Of a DNA stretch of 33,663 nt, positions 1-10,700 are shown piece after piece. The notes under the pieces were generated by a model, which did no database searches, was not told the DNA's origin, and saw only the letters and a list, made by a program, of their open reading frames with translations. Position 1 is the stretch's first letter. Each line of letters opens with the position of its first letter. The position numbers and the translations under genes were made by a program. Source of the stretch: Thermoanaerobaculales bacterium (GTDB taxonomy: Bacteria; Acidobacteriota; Thermoanaerobaculia; Thermoanaerobaculales; Sulfomarinibacteraceae); the NCBI GenBank assembly GCA_025456145.1, contig JALOLD010000035.1:1-33663 (forward strand), in the 5' to 3' direction.

Positions 1-1
1 C

Positions 2-418
2 CGGGTCAAGCCGCTGGCGGCCGAGCGCCTGAGAACCGCCTCGGGCGGCGCCTCGACCTGGTGGCGGGTGGAGGTCACCGAGGGTCGGACCCACGAGGTC
101 CGCCAGCTCTTCTTTCGCGCCGGCCACTTGGTCCAGCGGCTGCGGCGAACAGCGATCGGGCCGATCAGCGACCCCGCGCTGCGTCCCGGCGACTTCCGGA
201 TGCTCACCGAGCCCGAGATCGCGGCGCTGCGGCGGGCGAGCGGCGAGGCGCCGAAGCCGCGACCGAAGCCGCGGAAGGTCGAGCGGACGAGGAGGTCCGG
301 CCCTCCGTCGGACGGGGCGACGCGGGACGAGCCCCGGGCACGCCGGTCCCGGGCCGCCGGGCCGGAGGGGCGCCGCTCCGGCACGCGGCCCTCCGCAGGC
401 TCGCGAAAGCGCCGGTAA
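2..418 (+). CDS. RsuA/RluB-family 23S/16S rRNA pseudouridine synthase, 3' part only
   Basis: The reading frame is open from the left edge, so the N-terminal S4 domain and most of the catalytic domain lie outside the window. What remains matches the end of the RsuA/RluB/RluE/F fold: a segment WWRVEVTEGRTHEVRQLF, then GHLVQRLRRTAIGPIS and a PGDFRMLT stretch. In the family these correspond to the 'EGRxxQVRRM' and 'V.RLxRxxIGP' motifs near the C-terminus. These enzymes convert uridine to pseudouridine in ribosomal RNA. The last ~55 residues are a basic Arg/Pro/Lys-rich tail, common in high-GC members and probably a disordered RNA-binding extension. Which member of the family (RluB, RsuA, RluF) it is cannot be decided from the fragment. 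Confidence 0.85.
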   Translation, partial: RVKPLAAERLRTASGGASTWWRVEVTEGRTHEVRQLFFRAGHLVQRLRRTAIGPISDPALRPGDFRMLTEPEIAALRRASGEAPKPRPKPRKVERTRRSGPPSDGATRDEPRARRSRAAGPEGRRSGTRPSAGSRKRR

Positions 419-444
419 CCCGCTGAAAAGGCGAAGATTAACGA

Positions 445-474
445 TTCGTTCAGGAGGAGCCGCCGTGGTACAAT
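445..474 (+). promoter_or_regulatory. Candidate sigma70 promoter of lysS
   Basis: A TACAAT hexamer at 469-474 matches the -10 consensus at five of six positions. A weak -35-like TTCGTT at 445-450 is 18 bases upstream. The predicted start near 481 leaves a leader of about 15 bases with a GGGAGG ribosome site just before the GTG at 496. The A/T-rich patch stands out in this GC-rich sequence. It could be the main promoter of the long operon running to 11485. Confidence 0.45.
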
Positions 475-495
475 CACGCGCTCGCGGGAGGTCGC

Positions 496-1989
496 GTGTC
501 TGAAGCCACGAACCAGCAGCAGCCCATCGAGCAGCTCATCGCGAATCGGCTGGCCAAGCTCGACGAGCTGCGCCGGCTCGGCGTCGAGCCTTACCCGACC
601 CGCTATCGGGTGGCCGAGTCGGTCTCCGACGTCAGGCGGCGCTTCGCCGGGGCCTCGACCGAGGGGCTCGAGAGCGACCGGCCGGCGGTCCGTCTCGCCG
701 GCCGGCTGCGCTCGGTCCGGGGCCACGGCAAGGTGAGCTTCGCCGACCTGTCGGACGGCGCCGAGCAGCTCCAGCTCTACCTCCGGAAGAGCGATCTCGA
801 CGAGACCTCGTGGAAGGTCTTCTCGCTGCTCGACCTGGGCGACTTCATCGGGGTCGAGGGCACGATCTTCAGAACCCGGACCGGCGAGCTCAGCGTCGCG
901 GTCTCTCGGCTCGAGGTGCTCGCCAAGACGGTCCGACCGCTTCCCGAGAAGTATCACGGGCTGGCCGACCGCGAGGCGCGGGCCCGTCAACGCTACCTCG
1001 ACCTGCTGTCGAACCCGGAATCGCGGGCGATCTTCGAGACGCGCAGCCGGATCGTCTCCGGGATCCGCCGCTTCCTCGACGGCGCCGGCTTCGTCGAGGT
1101 CGAGACGCCGATGATGCAGCCGATCCCCGGTGGCGCCTCGGCGCGCCCCTTCGAGACCCATCACAACACCCTGGACCTCGACCTCTACCTGAGGATCGCG
1201 CCCGAGCTCTACCTCAAGCGGCTCGTCGTCGGCGGCATGGAGCGGGTCTACGAGATCAACCGGAACTTCCGCAACGAGGGCATCTCGACCCGGCACAATC
1301 CGGAGTTCACGATGCTCGAGTTCTACTGGGCCTACGCCGACTACGAGCTTCTGATGGACTTCACCGAGGAGATGATCACGACCGTCGCCGAGCAGGCGAC
1401 GGGCGGGCTGGTCGTGCCCTGGGGCGACCGGACGATCGACTTCTCCAGGCCGTGGCGACGGCTGACCCTGCGCGACGCGATCCTCGAGCACTCCGAGCTC
1501 ACCGAGGAGGATCTGTCGAGCCGCGAGCGGATGGAGGCGGCGGCCGAGCGGGTCGGCGTCCTGCGCATCTCCGAGCGCTCGGACGGCAAGCTGCTCGAGG
1601 AGCTGTACGAGATGACCGCCGAGCCGCGGATGATCGACCCGACCTTCATCATGGACTACCCGCGCGACATCTCGCCGCTCACCAAGTCGAAGCCCGGCAA
1701 CCCCGAGGTGGTCGAGCGCTTCGAGCTGTTCATCGGCGGTCTCGAGGTCGCGAACGCCTACACCGAGCTCAACGACCCGGCCGAGCAGCGCCGCCGCTTC
1801 GAGGAGCAGGCCGCGGCGGGCGGCGGCGTGGTCGACGAGGACTTCCTGCTCGCGATCGAGCACGGCATGCCGCCGACCGGCGGCGAGGGCGTCGGGATCG
1901 ACCGCCTGGTCATGCTCCTCACCAACCAGCAGTCGATCCGCGACGTGATCCTCTTCCCACAGCTGCGGCCGCGAGACTCACAGGGCTGA
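496..1989 (+). CDS. lysS: Lysyl-tRNA synthetase, class II
   Basis: Charges tRNA-Lys with lysine in the cytoplasm. The 497-residue length is normal for class II LysRS. An N-terminal OB-fold anticodon-binding domain (about residues 60-165, with VRLAGRLRSVRGHGKVSFADL) is followed by the class II catalytic core. Motif 1 includes GFVEVETPMMQPIPGGA near residue 200, motif 2 includes FRNEGISTRHNPEFTMLEFY near 255, and motif 3 includes GVGIDRLVML near 463. The start is a GTG with GGGAGG five bases upstream; no in-frame ATG gives a better start. The stop codon overlaps the ATG of the next gene (TGATG), so translation of the LolC/E-like gene is probably coupled. Linkage of lysS to lolCDE-type genes is known from several Gram-negative lineages. 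Confidence 0.97.
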   Translation: MSEATNQQQPIEQLIANRLAKLDELRRLGVEPYPTRYRVAESVSDVRRRFAGASTEGLESDRPAVRLAGRLRSVRGHGKVSFADLSDGAEQLQLYLRKSDLDETSWKVFSLLDLGDFIGVEGTIFRTRTGELSVAVSRLEVLAKTVRPLPEKYHGLADREARARQRYLDLLSNPESRAIFETRSRIVSGIRRFLDGAGFVEVETPMMQPIPGGASARPFETHHNTLDLDLYLRIAPELYLKRLVVGGMERVYEINRNFRNEGISTRHNPEFTMLEFYWAYADYELLMDFTEEMITTVAEQATGGLVVPWGDRTIDFSRPWRRLTLRDAILEHSELTEEDLSSRERMEAAAERVGVLRISERSDGKLLEELYEMTAEPRMIDPTFIMDYPRDISPLTKSKPGNPEVVERFELFIGGLEVANAYTELNDPAEQRRRFEEQAAAGGGVVDEDFLLAIEHGMPPTGGEGVGIDRLVMLLTNQQSIRDVILFPQLRPRDSQG

Positions 1990-3135
1990 TGGCGATCGGC
2001 GCCGAGCTCCACGTCGCGAGCCGCTACCTCGTCGGAACCCGGCGCTGGACGCCGGTGGTGACGGTGACCCTGATCTCGCTGCTCGGCCTCGGGCTGGGGG
2101 TGTTCGCCCTGGTCGTCACCCTCGCCCTGCTCGACGGCTTCCAGTCGGGGATCCGGTCGCAGATCGAGGCCCGGGCGGCGCACGCCGAGGTCCGGCCGAC
2201 CAGCGGACGCCGGCTCGCCGAGCCCGACCGGTTGGCGTCGCTCTTGCAAGGACGGCTCGGCGAGGTGGAGATCGTGCAGGTCGTGCGGGGGATGTGCCTG
2301 GTCGGCTCGGGCACGGGTGCCGTTCCGGCATCGGTGGTCGGTCGCTCTGACACCGATCGGACGACCGTCGACTCGGTGCTCGCCCGTCGCCTCGGCATCG
2401 GCGCGGGGGACCGGATCGAGGTGATCTCCGCCCGCCAGCGGCTGACCCCGATGGGACCGTTGCCGGTCCGCTTCACCGCCGATGTCGGGCGGCTCGCTCC
2501 GCCGGCGCCTGGGGACGAGGCCGGGACGGTCGAGCTGCCGCTCGACCGGGCGCAGCGGCTGCTCTGGGGCGAGCCGGTGGTCGGCGCCATCGAGCTGCGC
2601 GACCCCGCCGACCCGTGGGGGCTCGGGGACCGCGCCCGGGCGATCCTCGAGGAGGCGGCGGCGCCGGTCCGGGTCGCCGGTCTCGTCGAGCTCCACCGGC
2701 CGCTGCTCACCGCGCTGGCCCTCGAGAAGATCATGATCTTCGTCGCGGTCGGCCTGATGCTCGTCGTCGCGGCGCTCAACCTGCTGTGCAACGTGGCCAT
2801 GGTGGCGGCCGAGAAGCGCAAGGACCTCGCGGTGATGGCGGGTCTCGGCAGCACGCCGGGCTCGCTGCGCCGGCTCTTCCTCGTCCTCGGTCTGGTCATC
2901 GGCCTGGTCGGGTCGGTGGCCGGCGCGGTCGTCGGCAGCGCGGTCGCGATCACCCTCGACCGCACCGAGGCCCTCGAGCTGCCGAGCGGGGTGTTCATGG
3001 TGTCCGCGGTCCCCTTCGAGATCGACCCCGCCACCCTCGCCCTGGTGGTCGCGGTGGCCCTCGGTCTGTCGGCCGGCGCGGCCTGGCTGCCGGCGCGGCT
3101 GGTCGCCCGGCGCGAGCCGGCGGAGGGCCTGCGCT

Positions 3136-3143
<8 letters not shown>
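1989..3143 (+). CDS. LolC/LolE-family lipoprotein-releasing ABC transporter permease
   Basis: Inner-membrane permease of the type that, with LolD, extracts lipoproteins from the inner membrane for transfer to the outer membrane. The 384-residue protein has the MacB/LolC topology: one membrane segment near residues 18-45, a periplasmic domain of about 200 residues, then three segments near 245-273, 293-322 and 347-372. The last residues (PAEGLRYE) match the conserved FtsX-family ending. The ATG overlaps the lysS stop; an open frame further upstream is only a shadow of lysS. Only one permease gene is present, so the complex is probably a homodimer (LolF-like) or pairs with a copy elsewhere. It overlaps lolD by 8 bases. 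Whether to call it LolC, LolE or LolF cannot be decided from the sequence alone. Confidence 0.88.
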
Positions 3144-3820
<677 letters not shown>

Positions 3821-3837
<17 letters not shown>

Positions 3838-6253
3838 CGAGAACGCCCGCCGGGCGCTGTTCTTTGCCCGTTACGAGGCGAGCCGGGCGGCGAGCCGTCA
3901 GCTCGCCCCCGAGCACCTGTTGCTCGGCCTGCTCCGCGAGGCCGACGACTCCCTCGTCGAGCTCTGCGAGGCGGTACCGGTCGACATCCGGAAGCTCCGC
4001 GACGAGCTCCTCGGCGACGGCGTCGCGATCGAGCCCGGCGGCGTCTCGCCGGAGCTGCCGCTGTCCGAGGACGTCAAGCGGGTGCTCGCCTTCGCGGTGC
4101 ACGAGGCCGAGTCGATGGGGCACGGCCGGGTCGGCACCGAGCACCTGCTGCTCGGGCTGCTTCGGGTCGAGGGGTCGCGGGCGGTGGAGGTGCTCGGCGA
4201 GCACGGGTTCGAGCTCTTCGCGCTCCGGGACGAGGTCGTCCGGCGCGGCCACGAGCTCGAGGCCGAGGCGTCGGCCGGCGCCACCCCGCACATCACCGAG
4301 TACTCGCGCGACCTCAACCTGATCGCCGCCGAGGGCGGCTTCGACCCGCTGATCGGCCGCGACCCCGAGGTCGAACGGGTCGTCCAGATCCTCAGCCGGC
4401 GCACCAAGAACAACCCCTTGCTGCTCGGCGAGGCGGGGGTCGGGAAGACCGCGATCGTCGAGGGTCTGGCGTGCCGGATCGTCGAAGGCTCGGTGCCGCT
4501 GTCGCTGGCCAACCGGCGGATCCTCGCCCTCGACCTCTCGCTCCTGGTCGCCGGGACGAAGTACCGGGGTCAGTTCGAGGAACGGCTCAAGGGGCTGCTC
4601 AAGGAGCTCCAGCAGCACCACGAGGTCATCATCTTCATCGACGAGATCCACTCGCTGATCGGTACCGGGTCGGCCGAGGGCTCGCTCGACGCCGCCAACA
4701 TCATCAAGCCGGCGCTGTCGCGCGGCGAGATCACCTGCATCGGCGCGACCACCGTGCGCGAGTACCGCAAGTACGTCGAGAAGGACCGCGCCCTGTCGCG
4801 CCGCTTCCAGGCGGTGACGGTCCGCCAGCCGACCGACGACGAGACCATCGAGATCCTGCGCGGCGTCCAGAGCCGGTACGAGGAGTTCCACGGCGTGCGC
4901 TACACCGACGACGCGGTCAGCGCCGCGGTCCTCCACTCCGGCCGCTACATCACCGACCGGGCCTTCCCCGACAAGGCGATCGACGTGCTCGACGAGGCCG
5001 GCGCGCGGGTCAAGCTCCGTCAGGTCTCGTCGTCGTCGTCGCTGCGCCGGGTGCAGCGCGAGATCCGGGACGCGGTGCGCGGGATGAAGGACGCGATCTC
5101 GAAGAAGCAGTTCGAGCGGGCGGTCGAGCTGCGCGAGCAGGAGCTGCGCCTGCGCGAGGAGCTCGCGGCCCTCGAGAGCCGCGCCGCGACGGCGAGCGAC
5201 GGAGTCCTCGTCGACCGCGCCGACATCGAGCAGGTGGTGTCGTCGTGGACCGGCATCCCGGTGACCTCGATCGAGGAGGACGAGGCCGACCGGCTGCGCC
5301 GCATGGAGGAGATCCTGCGCCAGCGCGTGGTCGGCCAGGACGACGCGATCGGCGCGCTGGCCCGTGCGATCCGGCGCAGCCGGCTCGGGGTGACCAGCCC
5401 GCACCGGCCGATCGGGTCGTTCGTTTTTCTCGGGCCGTCGGGCGTCGGCAAGACCGAGGTCGCCCGCCAGCTCGCGGGCTACCTGTTCCAGGATGTCCGG
5501 CACCTCCTCCGGTTCGACATGTCGGAGTACATGGAGAAGCACACGGTTTCGCGGCTGATCGGGTCGCCGCCCGGCTATGTCGGCTTCGAGGAGGGCGGTC
5601 AGCTGTCCGAGCAGGTACGGCGTAACCCCTACTCGGTGATCCTGCTCGACGAGGTCGAGAAGGCCCACCCGGACATCTACAACCTGCTCCTGCAGGTGCT
5701 CGAGGACGGCCGGCTGACCGACAGCTACGGCAACGTCGTCGACTTCACCAACACCCTGATCATCATGACCTCGAACCTGGGAAGCCGCGAGCTCCAGAAC
5801 GAGGATGCGGTCGGCTTCGGCGACAGCCGGCGGGCGGTCGAGGCAGCCCGCATGCGCGAGATCGTCGACCGTCGCCTGCGCCGCCACTTCCCGCCCGAGT
5901 TCGTCAACCGGCTCGACGACGTCATCGTCTTCGCCGCGCTCGACGACGCGAGCATGCTGAGCGTCGCCCGACTGCTGCTCGAGGAGACGGTGGCCAACCT
6001 CGGCCGGCGCAAGGTCGAGCTCGATGTCGACGACGAGGTCGCCCGCTGGCTGCTCGCGCAGTGCGGGCTCGACCCCCAGGCGGGCGCCCGGCCGCTGCGC
6101 CGCCTGATCAAGCTCTGGGTCGAGGACGCGGTGGCCGACGTACTGATCGACCACCGGGGCAGCGGTCAGGTTCGACTCCGGGTGCGGATGGCGGACGGGC
6201 GGCCGGCAGCCGAGGCGGTCGAGCCGTCGGCCAGGCACCAGGAGGTTTCATGA
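3821..6253 (+). CDS. clpC: ATP-dependent unfoldase ClpC (Hsp100, ClpA/B family)
   Basis: AAA+ unfoldase that feeds substrates to ClpP in the cytoplasm. I chose the ATG at 3821 because the protein then begins MFERFNENARRAL, the typical ClpC start; a TTG 27 bases upstream would add residues absent from the family. The protein has 810 residues. Two ClpN repeats (about 1-145) come first. The first AAA+ domain has Walker A GEAGVGKT near 204 and FIDEIHSLIGTG near 272. A UVR-like coiled coil (KKQFERAVELREQELRLRE, near 428) distinguishes ClpC from ClpA and ClpB. The second AAA+ domain has GPSGVGKT near 538 and ILLDEVEKAH. A VGFG loop near 662 fits the ClpP-docking tripeptide. It overlaps lolD by 17 bases and bamA by 4 bases, so it is embedded in the envelope operon. 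No ctsR or mcsAB gene is adjacent. Confidence 0.95.
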
Positions 6254-8664
6254 CGGTCGGTCGGCGCGCGCTCGCGCTTCTGGTCGCGGTCCTGCTGGCG
6301 CACGCCGCCGGCGCCCAGGAGGAAGGCCCGATCATCGCCGAGGTGGTCGTCGAAGGCGGCGTCACCGTCACCCTCGACACGGTGACCTACTACCTCGGGC
6401 TCGAGGCGGGCGATCCGCTCGAGCAGGAGGTCATCGCCGAGGGGTTCCACCGGCTCTGGGACTCGGGGCTCTTCGAGACGATCCGCATCGAGAGCGAGGG
6501 GACCGAGGACGGCGAGGTCGTGCTCTACGTCGTCGTCACCGAGCGGCCGTTCATCGACACCGTGACCTTCGAGGGCAACAAGAAGATCAGCTCCTCGGAC
6601 ATGAAGGACAAGCTCGACGAGAAGGGGGTCGACGTCCCGCGCAACGTCCCGCTCAAGATGTCGCAGCTGTCGCGCATCGAGTCGGCACTCAAGGAGATCT
6701 ACGACGAGGAGGGCTTCCGGTCGGCGCAGATCTCCTACGAGGTGGTCGACAAGGGACGCAACCGCCGCGACGTGATCTTCCGGATCGAGGAGGGCGGCAA
6801 GGTCAAGATCGAGGACATCGAGTTCGTCGGCAACGAGGTGTTCAGCGACAGCAAGCTGCGCGGCGCCCTCAAGGAGGTCAAGGCGGTCAGCCTGTACCGC
6901 AAGTGGGGCAAGAAGATCATCTACACCCGCGAGAACTGGGAGGCCGACCGCGACAACCTCCGCAACTTCTACCTCAACGCCGGCTACCTCGACGTCAAGA
7001 TCGGCGAGCCGGTGCTCGAGCTGGTCGCCAACAACCCGGACGCCGAAACCCTGGAGAAGATGAAGTACCGGATGAGGGTGACGATCCCGGTCGAGGAGGG
7101 CGAGCCCTACAGCGTCAACTCGCTCGCCATCGAGGGCGTCGAGATCTTCAATGCCGACGGGATGAAGCAGTTCTTCGAGGTCGAGATGGGCAGCACCTAC
7201 TCGAAGAAGGCCTTCGACGCGGCCAAGGAGAGGATCCAGGAGCTCTACCACAACTCGGGCTACATCTACGCCTATGCCGGTGAGCGGTTCGAGCGGGTCG
7301 AGGACAAGCCGCTGGCGGTGGACGTGGTGGTCGACGTCTTCGAGGGCGAGCGCTACAGCCTCGGGCGGATCGAGTTCGTCGGCAACAGCACGACCCGCGA
7401 CAAGGTGCTGCGGCGGGAGTTCCGGCTCGTCGAGGGCAACTGGATGAACATGGGCGCGCTCAAGAGCTCGGTGTTCAAGGTCAACGCCCTCGGCTTCTGG
7501 AAGCTCGAGGAGGATCCGCTCGAGTTCGACTTCGACGACGAGCTCAAGCGGGTCAACGTCTCGGTCAAGGGCAACGAGGTGGGTCGCAACGACATCCAGT
7601 TCGGGGCGGGCTACTCGGAGCTCGACGGGTTCTTCGTCCAGGCCCAGTTCAACACCCGCAACTTCCTCGGTCGCGGAAACACCCTGGGTGTGTCGTTGCA
7701 GGTCGGCCGGAACGCCGACTTCTACACCCTCAGCTACACCGAACCGTACTTCCTCGACCGCCGCATCCTGCTCGGCGGCTCGGTGTTCAAGACCAACCAG
7801 GAGGTCGCCGACTACTTCCGCGAGACCACCGGCTTCTCGATCTCGCTCGGCAAGGGGCTTCGCGCCTTCTCATCGATCACCGGGATCTACTCCTGGGAGG
7901 ACGTCCAGTCGCGCTACCAGGTGTCGAGGTTAGGCGTTCCCGGCGACCCGACCGGCGGCCACGTCCCTCCGATCTCGGTCCCTCCGGTCGACCCGATCAC
8001 ACTCGAGCGGTACTTCGAGGAGTTCGCCGGACGTACCGCCTCGTTCACACCGTCCTTCACCTATGACAACCGCGACGACCCGTTCAACACCAGCCGTGGT
8101 AGGCGGCTCAACGCGCGGCTGCGGATGGCGGGCGGGCTGCTCGGCGGCGACTTCGACTACCTCCGGCCCGAGGTGACGCTCACCCAGTGGGTGCCCTACG
8201 ACCGCAAGCACAAGTTCATCTTCGCCTTCAACGCCGAGGTCGGCCAGTTCTTCCCGTACAACGACTCCGAAATGCCGATCTACGAGCGCTACCGTCTCGG
8301 AGGCGACCGCTCGCTGCGCGGGATCCCGTACTACACGGTGCTGCCGCGGACCGAGGACCTGCGGTTCTTCCTCAACGAAAACGGGGTGCGCGAGGGCGGC
8401 GACCGCTACTGGCTGCTCAACCTCGAGCAGCAGTTCGCGCTCGGCGGTCCGGTCAAGCTGGTCTTCTTCTTCGACGTCGGGAACACCTATCACGAGGACC
8501 AGGGCTGGGAACCTTCGCTGTACCGGAAGACGACCGGGGTCGAGCTGCGGGTGCTGCTGCCGATCTTCCAGGCGCCGATCCGGTTCATCTACGGGTATAA
8601 TCTCGACCCGTGGCCGGAGGAGGACCAGAGCGACTTCCAGTTCTCCATCGGCACCACGTTCTGA
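6250..8664 (+). CDS. bamA: Outer-membrane protein assembly factor BamA (Omp85)
   Basis: Outer-membrane insertase that folds beta-barrel proteins. The 804-residue protein begins with a signal peptide (about 1-23, ending AHAAGAQ), continues with POTRA domains to about residue 430 (repeated 'F.GN....' turns such as VTFEGNKKIS, IEFVGNEVFS and IEFVGNSTTR), and ends with a C-terminal barrel closing in the aromatic residues FQFSIGTTF. The start ATG overlaps the clpC stop (ATGA), with GGAGG four bases upstream. The conserved loop-6 VRGF/Y motif reads LRGI near residue 687: the Arg-Gly pair is kept but the aromatic residue is replaced. Placement before skp and lpxD-fabZ-lpxA is the widespread bamA gene order. 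Confidence 0.96.
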   Translation: MTVGRRALALLVAVLLAHAAGAQEEGPIIAEVVVEGGVTVTLDTVTYYLGLEAGDPLEQEVIAEGFHRLWDSGLFETIRIESEGTEDGEVVLYVVVTERPFIDTVTFEGNKKISSSDMKDKLDEKGVDVPRNVPLKMSQLSRIESALKEIYDEEGFRSAQISYEVVDKGRNRRDVIFRIEEGGKVKIEDIEFVGNEVFSDSKLRGALKEVKAVSLYRKWGKKIIYTRENWEADRDNLRNFYLNAGYLDVKIGEPVLELVANNPDAETLEKMKYRMRVTIPVEEGEPYSVNSLAIEGVEIFNADGMKQFFEVEMGSTYSKKAFDAAKERIQELYHNSGYIYAYAGERFERVEDKPLAVDVVVDVFEGERYSLGRIEFVGNSTTRDKVLRREFRLVEGNWMNMGALKSSVFKVNALGFWKLEEDPLEFDFDDELKRVNVSVKGNEVGRNDIQFGAGYSELDGFFVQAQFNTRNFLGRGNTLGVSLQVGRNADFYTLSYTEPYFLDRRILLGGSVFKTNQEVADYFRETTGFSISLGKGLRAFSSITGIYSWEDVQSRYQVSRLGVPGDPTGGHVPPISVPPVDPITLERYFEEFAGRTASFTPSFTYDNRDDPFNTSRGRRLNARLRMAGGLLGGDFDYLRPEVTLTQWVPYDRKHKFIFAFNAEVGQFFPYNDSEMPIYERYRLGGDRSLRGIPYYTVLPRTEDLRFFLNENGVREGGDRYWLLNLEQQFALGGPVKLVFFFDVGNTYHEDQGWEPSLYRKTTGVELRVLLPIFQAPIRFIYGYNLDPWPEEDQSDFQFSIGTTF

Positions 8665-8678
8665 CCGAGGTCCAACCC

Positions 8679-8694
8679 GGCCCGCACGCGGGCC
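8679..8694 (+). other. Stem-loop between bamA and skp
   Basis: A perfect 7-base inverted repeat (GGCCCGC / GCGGGCC) separated by two bases lies in the 49-base gap between bamA and the Skp-like gene. No T-run follows, so it does not look like an intrinsic terminator. It may be an mRNA-stabilising or processing hairpin that lets skp be expressed separately from bamA. It could also be a chance product of high GC content. Confidence 0.4.
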
Positions 8695-8713
8695 CTTCAT
8701 GGAGGTTCTTCAC

Positions 8714-9229
8714 ATGACCCGTTCGTACTTTGTGGCCGGCCTCGCGGCGATCATCCTGGCGGCGGCTCTGCCGGTCGCGGCGCAGGTCAACATCGCGGTG
8801 ATCGACGTTCAACGCGTGGTGACCGAGTCCGATCCCGGCAAGCAGGCGCTGCAGAAGCTCAAGGCGATCCAGGATGGGAAGATCGACGAGGGCCGCGCCA
8901 AGCAGCAGGAGCTGGCCGCTTTGCAGGAGCAGCTCTCGAAGCAGCGCTTCACCCTGTCGGAGGAGAAGCTCGCCGAGCTCAGCAAGCAGATCGAGGACAA
9001 GCAGATCGCGATGCAGCGCTTCCAGGACGATGCCGAGCGCGAGCTCGAGGAGGCACGGCGCCGCGAGCTCGGCGGCCTCGAGGCGAGGATCATCCCGGTC
9101 ATCGACGCGGTCGGCGCCGAGCGCGGCTTCACGCTGATCTTCAACAAGTTCCAGTCGGGGCTGGTCTACGCCGACGACTCGGTGGACATCACCGACGACG
9201 TCATCCGGCGCTTCAACACCACCCAGTGA
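8714..9229 (+). CDS. skp: Periplasmic chaperone Skp/OmpH family
   Basis: Binds unfolded outer-membrane proteins in the periplasm and carries them to BamA. The 171-residue protein has a signal peptide (about 1-23, ending LPVAAQ), a short beta strand with [11 protein letters not shown], a long charged coiled coil (about 50-125, rich in Lys, Glu, Gln and Arg) and a closing GFTLIFNK segment, the usual Skp layout. I chose the ATG at 8714 because GGAGGT lies seven bases upstream. An in-frame ATG at 8699 overlaps that ribosome site and would put charged residues before the signal peptide. The TGA overlaps the GTG of lpxD (GTGA). Confidence 0.92.
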   Translation: MTRSYFVAGLAAIILAAALPVAAQVNIAVIDVQRVVTESDPGKQALQKLKAIQDGKIDEGRAKQQELAALQEQLSKQRFTLSEEKLAELSKQIEDKQIAMQRFQDDAERELEEARRRELGGLEARIIPVIDAVGAERGFTLIFNKFQSGLVYADDSVDITDDVIRRFNTTQ

Positions 9230-10275
9230 CCCACGCCATCTCGCTCGCCGACCTCGCGGTCCATCTCGGCGCCGAGGTGGTGGGCGACGGCGGCCGGATG
9301 ATCGAGGGCGTCCGCCCCCTCGACGACGCCGGGCCGGAGCACCTGTCCTTTCTCCACAACCCGAAGTACGTCGCCGCCGCGATGGCCTCGCGGGCCGGCG
9401 CGATCCTCGTCGCCGACGCTGCCGGGCTGTCCGGCCGCGACCTCCTGGTCTGCGCCGAGCCATACCTGGCGGTGGCGCGCGCCCTCGGGCTCTTCCACCC
9501 GCGACCGGCCGCCGAGCCCGGGGTCCACCCGAGCGCGGTAACCGGCGACGACCTCTCGCTCGGCGACGGCGCGAGCGTTGGGCCGCAGGCGGCGATCGGC
9601 CGCGGGGTGGTGATCGGCGCCCGCACGGTGATCGGGGCGGGCTGCGTCCTCGGCGACGGCGTGCGGATCGGCGACGACTGCCTGCTCCATCCCCGGGTGG
9701 TGGTCGAGGACGGGTGCCGGGTCGGCGACCGCTGCATCCTCCAGGCCGGGGTGGTCATCGGCTCGGACGGGTACGGCTTCGCCACCGTCGCCGGCGTCCA
9801 CCACAAGGTGCCCCAGGTCGGCATCGTGGTCCTCGAGGACGACGTCGAGATCCAGGCCAACACGACGATCGACCGGGCGACCATGGGCGAGACCCGGGTC
9901 GGCCGGGGCACCAAGGTCGACAACCTGGTCCAGCTCGCCCACAACGTCCGGATCGGCGAGCACTGCCTGATCGTCGCCCAGGTCGGGATCTCGGGATCGA
10001 CCCGGGTCGGACGGCACTCGGTCTTCGCCGGGCAGGCCGGCGCCGCGGGCCACCTCGAGATCGGCGAGCGGACGATGGTCGCCGCCAAGGCCGGGGTGAT
10101 GAAGTCGGTCGGCGACGGCAGCGTGCTCGCCGGCCACCCGGCGCGCCCCCAGCGCGAGTGGATGCGGACCCAGGCCGCCGTCCAGAGGCTCGACGCGCTG
10201 CGCGAGCGGGTCGGCGAGCTCGAGCGGCGGCTGGCGGCGCTCGAGGGCGCCGAGGGGGGAGGGGGAGGATCGTGA
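9226..10275 (+). CDS. lpxD: UDP-3-O-(3-hydroxyacyl)glucosamine N-acyltransferase LpxD
   Basis: Third step of lipid A synthesis: transfers a 3-hydroxyacyl chain from acyl carrier protein to the 2-amino group of UDP-3-O-acylglucosamine in the cytoplasm. The 349-residue protein has the N-terminal uridine-binding domain (about 1-100, with [10 protein letters not shown]) and then a left-handed helix of hexapeptide repeats (about 100-300). The catalytic histidine is in LAHNVRIG; by my count it is His239, the same number as in E. coli LpxD. A Leu/Glu/Arg-rich helix with a Gly-rich end closes the protein. The GTG start overlaps the skp stop and has no clear ribosome site of its own, so it is probably translationally coupled. 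Confidence 0.95.
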   Translation: MTHAISLADLAVHLGAEVVGDGGRMIEGVRPLDDAGPEHLSFLHNPKYVAAAMASRAGAILVADAAGLSGRDLLVCAEPYLAVARALGLFHPRPAAEPGVHPSAVTGDDLSLGDGASVGPQAAIGRGVVIGARTVIGAGCVLGDGVRIGDDCLLHPRVVVEDGCRVGDRCILQAGVVIGSDGYGFATVAGVHHKVPQVGIVVLEDDVEIQANTTIDRATMGETRVGRGTKVDNLVQLAHNVRIGEHCLIVAQVGISGSTRVGRHSVFAGQAGAAGHLEIGERTMVAAKAGVMKSVGDGSVLAGHPARPQREWMRTQAAVQRLDALRERVGELERRLAALEGAEGGGGGS

Positions 10276-10700
10276 AGGACATCCAGGACATTCTCTCGGT
10301 GATGCCGCACCGCTACCCGCTCCTGCTCATCGACCGGGTGCTCGAGATGACCGACACGACGATCAGGGCGGTCAAGAACGTGACCTTCAACGAGCCCCAC
10401 TTCCTCGGGCACTTCCCGGGCCAGCCGGTGATGCCCGGGGTGCTCCTGGTCGAGGCGATGGCGCAGGCCGGCGGCTTTCTCCTGTTCAGCAGGATCGAGG
10501 ACCGGGAGGGCAAGCTGATCTACTTCGCCGGCATCGACTGCTGCCGCTTCCGTCGTCCGGTGGTGCCGGGCGACCAGGTGGTCTTCGACGTCGAGGTGCA
10601 GTCGGTCAAACGGACCTTCGCCAAGCTCCGCGGACGGGCGACGGTCGATGGCGAGGTCGTCTGCGAGGCGAACCTCCTGTCCGCGATGACGGAGAGATGA
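10272..10700 (+). CDS. fabZ: 3-hydroxyacyl-[acyl-carrier-protein] dehydratase FabZ
   Basis: Dehydrates 3-hydroxyacyl-ACP in fatty acid elongation. It competes with LpxA/LpxD for the same precursor, which explains its place between lpxD and lpxA. The 142-residue hotdog-fold protein carries [13 protein letters not shown] and the active-site segment [20 protein letters not shown], with catalytic His47 and Glu61 by my count. The start is a GTG overlapping the lpxD stop (GTGA), with a GGGGGAGG ribosome site just upstream. It overlaps lpxA by 4 bases. Confidence 0.95.
   Translation: MKDIQDILSVMPHRYPLLLIDRVLEMTDTTIRAVKNVTFNEPHFLGHFPGQPVMPGVLLVEAMAQAGGFLLFSRIEDREGKLIYFAGIDCCRFRRPVVPGDQVVFDVEVQSVKRTFAKLRGRATVDGEVVCEANLLSAMTER

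Noticed and set aside
810..1988. N-terminal extension of the LolC/E-like frame through lysS
   Set aside because: It overlaps lysS in another frame and is an Arg/Ala/Pro-rich shadow. The real protein starts at the ATG at 1989.
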